Part shown: one piece after another, positions 21,201 through 30,000 of the stretch | Layout of the letters: each line of letters begins with the position of its first letter | How positions within the stretch are numbered: the first letter of the stretch is position 1 | Source: Chromera velia | Taxonomy: Eukaryota; Sar; Chromeraceae | Length of the DNA: 30,000 nucleotides | Direction: 5' to 3' | Assembly (NCBI GenBank): GCA_018398765.1 | Contig: JAHBMJ010005899.1 | Span: forward strand, 17,551-47,550 | Notes under the pieces: generated by a model | Told to the model about the DNA's origin: nothing | What the model saw: only the letters and a program-made list of their open reading frames with translations | The model's database searches: none | Program-made: the position numbers and the translations under genes

Positions 21201-24200
21201 ACCCAGCCTACCCTGTCTCTAGGCCTCCCCCCTCACCGACAGCCCCCCGCTCCTCCAGCTCTCTCGTCAGGGAAGGCCAATTAGAGCGTCTCTGCCTCTT
21301 ATGGCGTCTAAAAGAACCCCTCGTTCGCACAGCGCTCCTCGACGTCCTGAGGGCTCTGGTGGCACTGAGTTGTCCAGGGAGGGATATGTACTCCTTTTCA
21401 GGAGGGGGGCAACAGGGGGGAAGTGCGGCACTGTCGGATGAGCTGCTTGCATGCTGTATGGCTATTACAAGTGATGCCCTGAGTGCGCACAGCCAGCTGC
21501 AGACCAGACTGAGACCCGCCCTCTCACTGGGAGAGGCAGCAAGAAGACTCGAGGCTCTGCTGGTGTCGGTGCCAGAGGGAGTGGGCGCAAGTGGAGGAGG
21601 GCCTGGAGGTAGGTGGGGGGGGATCCATGGGAGCTGCATGGGCACGCTTTGTCCGTTCCCCTGCACAAAAAGGTTTCTGTCTGTAAATCCCTTTGTCTCC
21701 CTGTCCCTGGCTGTTTTTGAAGACACGAGTCCATTCAAGGATCCCGTGTCCGCATGGGAAGCTTTCACATTCGATTTCTTTTCCGTTCTTCACTTCTTTT
21801 TTGTTTCTTTCATTCCTTTCTCCCCATTCGTCCCTCCGTGCAGTGAGTTCGGGAGACGAACCTCCAAGCGACACGACGGCCGAGTTGAACCAGAGCGTCG
21901 TTGAGGGAGGTCTGAGTCTGCTCACAGGAGTTTTGAGGGTTGTGCAAGATCGGCAGGTGGGCCCGTCATATGGTCGTTGTTTAATTGTGGGATGATCGAG
22001 ATGTCTGCATCATCGCTGCATGCATCTCTTTCTTTTCTGAGATGTCTTTCTTAGGGGGTGTCGTGCGGTTTGAATTTGAGCTGATCGTGCTACTTTCCGC
22101 GTTTTTCCTTCTGCCGGAGCCCGTTTGCCTCTCTGTGTTTTTCTTTGCCTCTCTGAGTGTCCGGGTGTACGTACGCAGGTTTTCATTTCAGCACGCATTC
22201 GAGGTAGTTCTTTCAATAAAAGCAGGTCACTCCCTGCCTGCCTGCCTGCCTGCCTGCCTCCCTGCCCCCTTGCCTACTCCTTGCTGCAGGCGCCGGAAGT
22301 GTCCGGATTCCTTGCTCCCTTGTCACAAGTCGCAGCGGCAGCCCCCTCAATTGGTCTTTCGGACTCCCTGTTTGAAATCGTGCTGGACAACATCCTCGAG
22401 CTCCTTGCTCTGGCATTTCTCCTTGACCCCTCTGCCGTCACAGTGCCGGACCAGACCGGCACAGCGTGTGCAGAGGCTGTCCGGCGGGCTCAGGGTTTGG
22501 TTGCCCCCCGATTTGCCCTTCCTTGGGGATGTGCGGCGGGCTCTCCTGTTGTGCTGGAGAGTCTGGTGTCGGTGTGTGTAGAGACGTTGCGAGTCCAAGA
22601 ACAGAGGGCGAGCGTGAAGGCTGCAGAGAGAGCGCAGAGACAAATAGCCGATAGAGCTGACCTAGGAAGAAGGAATAGTGTGGGAGTCGAGGACCGAAGC
22701 GTTGATAGAGCCCTTAGAATGGCACACTTAGTCATAGCCTTTTCTGTCCCCCCCGCCATTAGCAACAGTCTCTCTCCTGGCGTCACTCAAGTTGAGACTC
22801 TAGTGAACGAGTCTCCATCCTTCCAGACGCTCCAACAGTCCCTTCATCTCCCGTCTCTCCTCTCTGTTCTTCTTCAAAGCAAACCAGGGGCGCGGGTCAC
22901 ACCAGAGAATCCCCTTCCTCTCCTGGCCTTGGTGCCTCTTGTCCTGTCCTGGGCTGGGCGTTTTCCTGCCCACTTCGACTCTTCTCTTGCACAGCTGCAG
23001 GTCACAGAGCTTGAAGTGGCAGTCAAACTGGCAGCCTGCAACAGGTCAGTCGAAAAAGCAGGGTGTTATAGACAGACAGCGGTGTGTGGGTGAAGACACA
23101 CACCGATACTGAACGTGCGCACTCTCTGTGCTCTCCTGTAGCATACGGGTGGCAGACGAGTTTCGTAGAGCGGAGGCAGCAGGCCAGGCAGAACAGGAAG
23201 CTTATAGATCGAACGGTTATGCTTCCACTTACATAAAAGGGAAAGTCTGTACATACGCAACAGCATTCCAATTTCCCCCCTTCTCTCTCCATTGATTCCT
23301 TCACGTAGTCATTGCATTCACTAGGGCCTCCAAGCTTCTTCTTGTGCTTTGAATGACGACGACGCATGCCTCTCTCTCGCTTTCCCTCCCTGCGTGTGTG
23401 TGTTCCCTCCAATCGCCCTGCAGAATTCTGGCGATTCCTTTGCTACGTGCGACTTGTCTGTTCTCTGCCATGCGGATCGTGACTGTCTCTGCTTGCCTTG
23501 ACGAGGCCTCGTTTCGGCAGAAGGTGATGGGCCAGCTGGCGGCTCTGTGCGGGACTCCGGAGGGAATTGCCGGGATCGGTCGATTCCTCGACGACGTCCT
23601 CGGAGGGCTGGGGGATCTTCTCTTCGCACTCAAACCCCCAAACTCCACGGACCCCCGGAGCCCAGATCACAGGGGGGCCCAACGAGCATTGGTTCATCTG
23701 ATGGGTCTGAGGGGGGGGAGTCCTTCGATGAGAGGGGCTGTGAGAATATTCGGAGGGGGGCGGGAGGGATTGGGCAGCTGTCGGTTGCCCAGACCGCAGA
23801 GATACCACGCCTTGCTGAGACGGTCCCTTTGGCCGTGTGCGTTTCTTGGAGCGCATCCCGGAGGAGGAGGGGCGTATGGAGCCCTCTGTGGGGCCTCTCT
23901 TGCAAACGGGGGGGTCGAGTCTGGGTCCCAAACCCCTGTGCCACCTGACGAAGAAGGTTGGTAGGTTTGTCTCTCTCTCAGTATGGTTCCGCCAATTGAA
24001 GTGTCTTTTCCCATTTTTTCTTCATCCCGGGGGCCTGTCTTACGCACACTCGCTCTTTTTTGTTCTTGCTGTTTTTCATTTAATTTTCTCCTGTCCATCC
24101 GTTTGTTCATTTGTGTCGAGAAAATCTTGTTTGCGACCTGTGTCCTACCGCGGTGTATCCTGGCTCACTGCTTCCGCTGAGGGTGCACCGAGGCCTCATG

Positions 24201-24598
24201 CTCTTTCTCAGCTTCGCGCACTGCCGAAAAAACTGAATTTAAATTGATGGAGGCGTCACTGCAGTCGAGTCCATTGACACGCCTCTCTTATATCACATTT
24301 GGACTGATCCTGTTGCCTGTCTTGGGGAGAGCATGTCCGAGGTGAATGAATCCATCTCGGACCTTCTGTGCGTCTTCTCATTTCTGCAGCAATGACACGG
24401 GCTCTCTGCGCACGTGTCGCACTCTTTCTCAATTCACTGCAACTGCCTCCTCCGCCCTCAGCAGCCGAGATGCAACAGCAGCAACAGCCGGAGACCCTTG
24501 GCGTGCATGCAGCAATCTGGAGGTGTATTTTGCAGACACCCCAAGACACGAGGAGCGCGCTGGCGTCGTTTGGTTTCGGGGGGCAGTTCTCCAGCTAA
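15464..24598 (+). CDS. Importin-beta family nuclear transport receptor, importin-11-like (18 exons)
   Basis: Karyopherins of this type carry cargo through nuclear pores under Ran-GTP control. Phase-consistent exons: 15464-15496, 15595-15639, 15968-16111, 16379-16516, 16809-16967, 17464-17539, 17777-17906, 18277-18462, 18778-18865, 19115-19743, 19832-19863, 20101-20537, 20803-20919, 21077-21608, 21844-21956, 22290-23044, 23424-23956, 24390-24598 (TAA). They give about 1,450 residues. Residues 12-74 match the importin-beta N-terminal domain: DEASRKQARDELFRLEKVSG, then GFASCLLEIYADP, CKNLFATQW. Next come RVEFPAGWPAIGEL, LWSAHFEFLRALG, a WLADPEGEG block like the 'W..DPE.F' of importin-11, and HEAT-type helices (SPLVRARVACFIRVWAEQVP). 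The protein is longer than the usual ~1,000 residues, with Ser- and Gly-rich inserts and a late poly-Gln run. Least certain are the exon 5 end (16940 or 16967), exon 10 (possibly with an in-frame intron) and 23700-23956. Confidence 0.72.
15899..15928. repeat. Intronic (TG)n microsatellite
   Basis: TG run in intron 2 of the importin gene, shortly upstream of exon 3. Confidence 0.85.
17080..17127. repeat. Intronic (CAT)n(TTA)n compound microsatellite
   Basis: About seven CAT units followed by about nine TTA-type units in intron 5 of the importin gene. It is followed by a short palindromic segment (TCTATAGGCC and GGCCTATA, 17130-17160). It could be the tail of a small insertion, but no flanking duplication was recognised. 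Confidence 0.8.
18099..18200. repeat. Intronic (AC)n and (AG)n microsatellites
   Basis: A CA/CG alternating run to about 18147, a short spacer with GATAGATAGA, then an uninterrupted AG run to about 18199. It lies in intron 7 of the importin gene and breaks the otherwise pyrimidine-rich character of that intron. Confidence 0.9.
22231..22264. repeat. Intronic (CTGC)n microsatellite
   Basis: About seven CTGC-type units ending 25 bp upstream of an exon start at 22290. Confidence 0.85.
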
Positions 24599-24729
24599 AC
24601 AAATGCTAGAGCACGTGCCAGGTGGGGTCCCAAAAAAAAGGCTTACAAAACTCTCTAATCACGAAACAACGTAGGAAACAACCCTGTCATCTAGCCTGTC
24701 ATTCATAATGGTGGCAGCATTATTTAAGC

Positions 24730-24954
24730 CTAGGCCGGGCGCCGCACATAAAAAAAAAAAGAAAAAAAAAAAAAAAAAAAGAGGCTTCCCTGACTTTTTT
24801 TGGGGGGGGGGGTCAAAAGATAAGTAAACAGCCGGGGTGGAAAAGTAACTTTGGGACTAGCTTTGGGAGTCGAAAGTTAATTTTTTCCTTTTGGAAGCAC
24901 TTGAAAAAAAAAAATATGAATCTCCAACTTTTTTTTTCTATGTGCGGCGCCTAG
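24730..24954. mobile_element. 225-bp MITE with perfect 8-bp target duplication
   Basis: Left terminus CTAGGCCGGGCGCCGCACATA and right terminus TATGTGCGGCGCCTAG are inverted repeats, apart from a 5-bp insert on the left. ATTTAAGC is present on both sides (24722-24729 and 24955-24962) as an exact duplication. Long A-tracts lie inside the left end and T-tracts inside the right; the interior has no coding capacity. The 8-bp duplication suits hAT-type or similar transposases. It lies about 130 bp downstream of the importin stop codon. Confidence 0.82.
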
Positions 24955-24962
24955 ATTTAAGC

Positions 24963-25660
24963 AATCATTTAAGCACTATTTTATGAAATTCTATACTAAG
25001 TTCTACATCATACGTGGGTAATTACTAGAATATGTGCAAATTATCATCATCATCAATTATAGGTAATTAGCACCCCCAATAATTAAAATAGTACTTTTAA
25101 TTGCATATATTCCTAAAATGCTTAAGAGGCATGAAGCAGTGGCGCTGATGCGTGTATAGTGGTATATTTCACTTAATTCAGAATGCTTCAAGCGGTTTAT
25201 GGACTCAAAGTTGATAGACAATGACACTTGCATAGTAGAAAACACATTTTTGACTCACCATGCACACAGATGTCAATGTTATTAAACTTGCCGCAGCATG
25301 AACGCATGATCAAAGAGATTTTGAAAGAGTACCGTGACATCAGTATAAGCAAGCTTGTAATATCTGCATTGACATAAACATTACAATACACATAAATGCA
25401 CACCAATGCATATTACACTTTGTCATGAACTCACGAAATACAACACGTCAAATATGAGATGCAGTACGTTGCACATGACTGTCCGGCCGGTGTATTATCA
25501 GGCCTGGCCGCGATAAAATTAACCATGTGTCTACAACAAAGACTTGCATTAACTAAGATTAAAACCAACTTAATGTTGCATTAAAGTAATTGTATAATAC
25601 GTAAAAATGCTTTTTGATGTACACAAATATTTTTTACACTAGGTAAAAGTATTATTTGAA
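24963..25660. other. AT-rich intergenic DNA
   Basis: No gene recognised. A (CAT)n tract occurs at about 25040-25053. The segment 25056-25105 (TATAGGTAATTAGCACCCCC, then AATAATTA) recurs in modified form at 27983-28030. Confidence 0.5.
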
Positions 25661-26468
25661 TCATGTATTAAGGCTGAGAAAAGGTGCATAAGGTGCTGGT
25701 GCTGGTGCAAAAACAAGTTTGCACCTTAAATCAGGTGCAAAACAGGTGCAAAATAAGGTGTACCGTTTACCATATAACAACTAGGTTTCTACGGTTGATT
25801 TCTAGTGTTTCTAGCGGCCAAAAGGCACCTCATTCAAGGCCTAAAAGCTTTTTATGATGTAGCGTAGCTACACAAATTTTTAGTGTACAAAACAACATAA
25901 AATGTCACCAGAAATATCAGTGAAAAGACGAAAAGAAAAACAAAATCTTGCATGCAATTAAAAACTATATGTCTCTGACTATATTATGACTTCGGTCTCT
26001 TTTTGGGTCTCTTTTTTTCATTTAAAACCTGTTCAATGCTTTGTATGTATGATCTATAGCGTTTGAATATGTTTGGCGCCGTTTGCGTGCTGCACCGTAG
26101 TCCAGTTATGTCTTAGCTTATATGATCCATAAATCCTTCAAACTGCACACGCATGCCCCTTTGGAGCAAACTGCTGAAGAAAGTAACCACAAATGGTGCG
26201 TTTTCATGAAAAAGAAAAAGAAGAAAGAATGAAACAAAGGAAGGTTTTTTTAGATTTCGTCTCTGAACAAAGGCAAGCGAGGGCCTGATCTCAGAGGCTC
26301 AGAGCCCAGCCCCGTCATACCTTAGCTCTCTTCTTCACTCACCCCCCTCCCCAAAATAACAACGGAGGACAAAAACTAGACAAAAAAGAGGAAGGAGAGA
26401 AAAAAGAAAAGGAGAAAGAAGAGGAGAGAGCAGGCTTCTCACAGACTTTCTTTCACTCGAAGTCCGAC

Positions 26469-26666
26469 TTGAAAATCGACCTCAGACTGAGTATGACGTC
26501 TTTCTTCTCTAGAAACTCCTCGGATTTGGTGCGGGCTGGTTGGGGCGGAGGGGAGGCTTTGGCTTTTGATTTGAGTTTGGCTTTGAAGAATAAGAGAAAC
26601 ATGGACAGAGTTGGACAGGTGCGATTCCTAACTCCAGACCCTCTTCTTCCGACTGACCCAGCTTAA
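26469..26666 (+). CDS. Small open frame inside the TIR element (doubtful)
   Basis: A 65-codon frame starting at an ATG in purine-rich sequence; an internal ATG at 26493 also fits. It reads through DLVRAGWGGGEALAFDLSLA and ends LLPTDPA with TAA. No family match recognised. It may be captured host exon sequence or chance. Confidence 0.15.
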   Translation: MKIDLRLSMTSFFSRNSSDLVRAGWGGGEALAFDLSLALKNKRNMDRVGQVRFLTPDPLLPTDPA

Positions 26667-26872
26667 TTCATGATGTTCATCGAGACTAGCATGTCTTCCC
26701 ATACCCTCCTGAGCCACCTGCAAGGATCTACGCGGCTGGTATGAGTATTTTCTCCATCTTCAGATCCAAAAGAAGGCTCTCTCTGTTCTTGAATAGCTTC
26801 TCTTTTGTTTGCTGACATTTATGTGAAGCCGTCTATCTGGACAGGGCCCCGGTTTGTGAAATTGAGAAGTGA

Positions 26873-27070
26873 TCAACGGCAGTGACCGGTATACAGGACC
26901 GGTATGACTGACGACTCGCAAACGAAGGGGTGAACGCCTCTACAAAAGCTGCACTTCCCTTTACAGTCGGTCTTCAAACCTTCTGGAAGTACCAAACGTA
27001 ACGAGAAGCCGTGGTATGACAGAAAGTCAGATACAGATCTGTATGTAAGCATACAAACTTGACGAGCCAT
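26873..27070 (-). pseudogene. Cys/His-containing frame inside the TIR element, possible transposase DNA-binding remnant
   Basis: A 65-codon minus-strand frame starting at ATG 27070. It carries SVSDFLSYHGFSLRLVLPEG followed by DCKGKCSFCRGVHPFVC, a C-x3-C-x2-C-x3-H-x3-C cluster, and ends at TGA. The layout resembles N-terminal zinc-binding domains of some transposases and regulators. Function and family are not established, and no catalytic domain follows. Confidence 0.25.
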
Positions 27071-27929
27071 CAGCAGACGGAAGTGACGAATGGTTCCACT
27101 CTCTGACGCAAAGCAGCAAATTGAATGATCAAACCTGGTCCAATTGCACTCTTACTGACCAAGATAGATCGAGCCCGCCAATCGTAAAGAGCGCCTGGCA
27201 CCAGGTTTTAAAAGTCCTTACCTGCAACCGAGAGGGACGTACCTTCATGTATGCGTGTTCCCATGTATGTGCTGTTTCTGCTTCTTTTCTTCATATTAAT
27301 ATGAAAAAGAATCTCCGTACAGCACAGTGACTATGTTAGCATTCATCCTTAATTGCTAAAGGTCGACAAAGCTGTTTTCCTCCCGGCAAACCGTTTAGTA
27401 TTGTGCCATTGTTTTGCAAACGGACTCAGTCTGCTTGCGCAGCTTCTTGACTCAAACTTGTTGTTCTGATCCTTTTACCTTCGTGTGCTCTTCGTTGCTA
27501 TGCGTGCACATGCAGTCGTTTCTATTACATAGGGCAGCCCATAAAACAGTTCTCATACTGCAAAGAGAAGAGGTTCTCACATGATATAGCTAGACTTAAT
27601 TTTATGCAGCGCATATGCATTGTCGAACGTGTATTCGTTCATCCAGTGAGCCCTGCATGCAGCCGATTTTCATCTCAAAAATCGGGTGATCAGATTTGTT
27701 CCGTGCACCGCGGCCCGGCAACACGCGCGCGTTTGGGGCCGCGAGGAGCCGCAGAGGCGGGGCCGTGACGCGTTGCATGGCCATGACGCTGACACTTTTC
27801 ACCCAATTCCATTCTATCAGGTGCAAAACAGGTGCATCAGGTGCATCTGGTGCAAAACAGGTGCATCTGGTGCAACTGTCTGGTTTGCACCTTTTCTGAG
27901 GTGCACCTTTTCCAAGCCCTATCATGTAT

Positions 27930-28870
27930 AATGATATTGTACACTAGATAAAATTCAACTATAGAAAAAAAGGGAATATATGCAACTATAGGTAGTAATT
28001 AGCACCCCAAATAATTAGTAATATTCCAATTAAAAGTAATTACTCACGTATTGTCTACATTAATTGTCAGTGAATTAAGGTTTTCTCTTGTGTTTACTTA
28101 TGAGTTAATTTAATTTACTTGAAATTTTAAATTTTAGATCACTGGCATACTGTCAACCTATATAGCAAAATTGGTAAAAACAGTTTGCGGTAGAAAACTG
28201 GGTAGAGAAATTCTTTCAGTTAGCTTAATTACACTTGGATCGACTTTAAGAGTTATTAAAAAAAAATTGTTACAAAGTCCGGTTACTAAAATTTCGTAAC
28301 TTTTTACCGGTTATACCGACGGCTTTTTATGGCATGCTAGAAAGGTCAAGTTACTGTAATTTTGCTCTTTTCTATAGGCCATCTTCTAGAGAGCTACTAT
28401 CTGAGCTAGTGGAAAGTAACACCAAAATACGGTCTAGAGTGCGGTAACTTTAAGAGGTCATGAACCTTATAAAGTTATTGCGCTATCCGGGTAACTTTTA
28501 AAGTCTAAGTCTACTGTTAGGTCTACTTTTTTTGACCGAAACATTGAGATGAAGCCATGGTAGCCATACAAAACCCTGAAGACTTTAAAAAATAATGCCG
28601 ATTATGATGGAGCTGTTCCATGCTCCTCCGGACTCAGTAGGTCAGACGAAGCCGAAACGGAAGAATAGAACTAGAATTGGAGCTGAATGTATCTTTTAAT
28701 TATTCACTCAGTGTTATTGAAGTCAGTGAAGGTCGGTTCAGATCGCTTCAAGTCAATTCTTCCAGAAGGTAAGTCAACTCGATTTGGGATTCAATTCTGT
28801 TACTCCGAGGTTAAGTTTTTAATCGATTCTTTCTTTTCTTTTTTTTTCAAAGTTGCATTTTATGCTTGTT
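27930..28870. other. AT-rich intergenic DNA
   Basis: No gene recognised. Begins with the second copy of the TATAGGTA..ATTAGCACCCC repeat (27983-28030). From 28250 to 28510, GTAACTTT/AAAGTTAC-type words recur in both orientations, without clear element ends. Confidence 0.45.
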
Positions 28871-28883
28871 TCCTGCAAATTTA

Positions 28884-28978
28884 AAGTTGCCAATTGTGAA
28901 AGTATATCAATTGTGTAAGTGTATCATGTTTGACAGACTTTCATTTTTGAAAGTGTATCAAGTTTGACATACTTTGCC
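28884..28978. repeat. Degenerate short tandem repeat
   Basis: Variants of GAAAGTGTATCAAGTTTGACA recur three to four times with interruptions: GAAAGTATATCAATTGTG, then TAAGTGTATCATGTTTGACA, then GAAAGTGTATCAAGTTTGAC. Confidence 0.6.
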
Positions 28979-29044
28979 TTAACTGATACGGAACCGATTA
29001 ATCAGCTTCTTGTGAATTTTCAAAGTTAGGTAAAAGAGATGGAG

Positions 29045-29100
29045 GTGAGAATCGAACCCGAGACCTTCCGCTTCTCAGTCTGCCACCTGGCAGTGCTCAC
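29045..29100 (-). ncRNA. tRNA-like fragment with pol III B box (SINE or tRNA relic)
   Basis: On the minus strand, GTGAG (29100-29096) can pair with CTCAC (29049-29045). Inside is a perfect CTGCC-AGGT-GGCAG hairpin, then GGGTTCGATTC, a good match to the B-box/T-loop of tRNA. At 56 nt it is too short for a tRNA and the anticodon arm does not fold properly, so this is not called a functional tRNA. A tRNA-derived SINE head or decayed tRNA gene is likelier. Confidence 0.35.
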
Positions 29101-29166
29101 ATTTCATCTATTGTGATTCTCCTGATGTCTGCCAAAGGACACAGACAGCAAAACATCTCAGAATAA

Positions 29167-29361
29167 TCAAAGACTTAAGTTGCGGTCTGAGTAGACCATA
29201 ACATATGCCCCCTCCTCAATAAGGCGCTTCCACGCGCCTTTAAAACTACTGTCGTCTCCTTCGCCTTCAAAGTACGACATAACAGAGCCAGCTATGCATT
29301 TTTGGCCACCCCGTACTAGACCCCATATGACCACCTTGAAGTGTACTTCCCGCAATGGATT
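29167..29361 (-). pseudogene. Possible transposase fragment (MULE/DDE-like)
   Basis: The minus-strand frame between two stops (about 64 codons) reads VHFKVVIWGLVRGGQKCIAG, then SYFEGEGDDSSFKGAWKRLI, then EEGAYVMVYSDRNLSL before TGA. The order of a hydrophobic strand, 'EGE.D.S.....W..L', and a hydrophobic strand ending in SDR is what MULE or IS256-type DDE transposases show around their second catalytic Asp. The flanking frames are closed, so this would be an isolated relic. Resemblance is by eye only. Confidence 0.3.
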
Positions 29362-30000
29362 CTACAACGCAGCATGCATGCAGCTGTATAAATCAGCGTC
29401 AATTGATAAAAGCCCAGGCAATCAATTCATGCTCGCTCTTGCTCGATCAATTCTTGATAATTTAATCCTCGGGGCTAGCCACCTTGCTCATTCATTTATT
29501 TACTTCGATCAACTCTCTCTCTTTCTTTTCTTCTTTCAAGAATTTCTCCCTCCCGAGAAAGTATGTATTCTCTCTAGCTCAAGCGTGTCCCCAACCTTCC
29601 ACATGAAACGCCATATCAGTGGCACAGGGAGATGCATGGAAATATGATGATCGAAGGGAAATTTGTGAGTGACTCTTCATGCAACCGCATGCAACTTTCT
29701 TTCACGATCAGTTCATCACTTTCTTTCCACTTCCATGTCTAGTGAGAATGAATTAAGCGGAATGAAGGGGTATATGCCGTCTGTCGTGCCAAGTTAGATT
29801 ATCTCAATGAATTGATAATTAAGTTTCTTTGTCTCTATCAAACAAGCCACTGAAACGATCGGCATTATTAGTATATATTACGAGGCAGTTATCCGTGTCG
29901 TCACCTAGTGTCTCCATGATTAGCTCGTACCTCTCTTCAGAGCTGAGGCCCTTAAACTTGGGACTCGAAATCACAATCCTGCACGTGCACATGCATGCAT
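29362..30000. other. Intergenic DNA to window end
   Basis: No gene or element recognised. An open plus-strand frame (29294-29647) overlaps it, but its composition is not protein-like. Several ATCAATT/AATTGAT words occur at 29395-29470, and ATGCATGCAT ends the window. Confidence 0.4.

Larger units (their letters stand above)
25669..27921. mobile_element. 2.25-kb hAT-like TIR element with GGTGCA subterminal repeats
   Basis: Left terminus TAAGGCTGAGAAAAGGTGCA and the reverse complement of the right terminus, TAGGGCTTGGAAAAGGTGCA, agree at 17 of 20 positions. TCATGTAT flanks both sides exactly (25661-25668 and 27922-27929), an 8-bp target duplication. GGTGCA/TGCACC motifs cluster within 100 bp of each end (25685-25765 and 27820-27910), often with AAAACAGGTGCA context, as expected for transposase-binding subterminal repeats. 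The interior differs in composition: AT-rich to 26130, purine-rich at 26340-26440, more balanced to 27600, and a CpG-rich patch at 27700-27780. No complete transposase is encoded. Confidence 0.78.

Noticed and set aside
29045-29100. Functional tRNA gene
   Set aside because: Only 56 nt, with no acceptable anticodon arm and a T-stem that pairs poorly despite a good B box.
29294-29647. Plus-strand open frame of 117 codons
   Set aside because: Overlaps the more protein-like minus-strand strip. The translation lacks any recognisable domain and is AT-driven.

Overview
This is eukaryotic nuclear DNA, most likely from an intron-rich protist. The coding exons are short and separated by GT-AG introns that are strongly pyrimidine-rich on the coding strand. 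Compact genes near 50% GC alternate with AT-rich blocks packed with transposable elements, and non-LTR, LTR and DNA transposons are all present. A free-living alveolate of the Chromera kind would fit, but that is a guess from style, not a marker-based identification.

Layout: (1) 1-1681, the 3' exons of an unidentified plus-strand gene. (2) 1682-3184, AT-rich DNA with a tandem duplication, an A/T-tract element and a TTCA-tailed repeat fragment. (3) 3185-7594, a complete LTR retrotransposon (445-bp LTRs, PBS, PPT) whose 3.5-kb interior encodes no gag or pol. (4) 7595-8004, a decayed reading frame. (5) 8005-8868, a non-autonomous terminal-inverted-repeat element with an 8-bp target duplication. 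(6) About 8897-12370, a small foldback element split by a 5'-truncated LINE on the minus strand; the LINE has a 78-bp target duplication. (7) 13291-14777 (minus), a two-exon gene for an unrecognised four-helix membrane protein. (8) 15464-24598 (plus), an 18-exon gene for an importin-beta-type nuclear transport receptor, closest in feel to importin-11. (9) 24730-24954, a 225-bp MITE with perfect 8-bp target duplications. (10) 25669-27921, a 2.25-kb terminal-inverted-repeat element with GGTGCA subterminal repeats, 8-bp target duplications and unexplained cargo. (11) 27930-30000, AT-rich DNA with a tRNA-like fragment and a possible transposase remnant.

The membrane-protein and importin genes are divergent and share a 686-bp upstream region, so they may share a promoter. 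I see no functional link between them. Nothing here forms an operon-like system. The distinctive content is the nested and non-autonomous mobile-element population, all inferred from hand-read termini, target duplications and motifs. Exon boundaries were chosen by hand from GT/AG sites and phase agreement and are unverified by transcripts.
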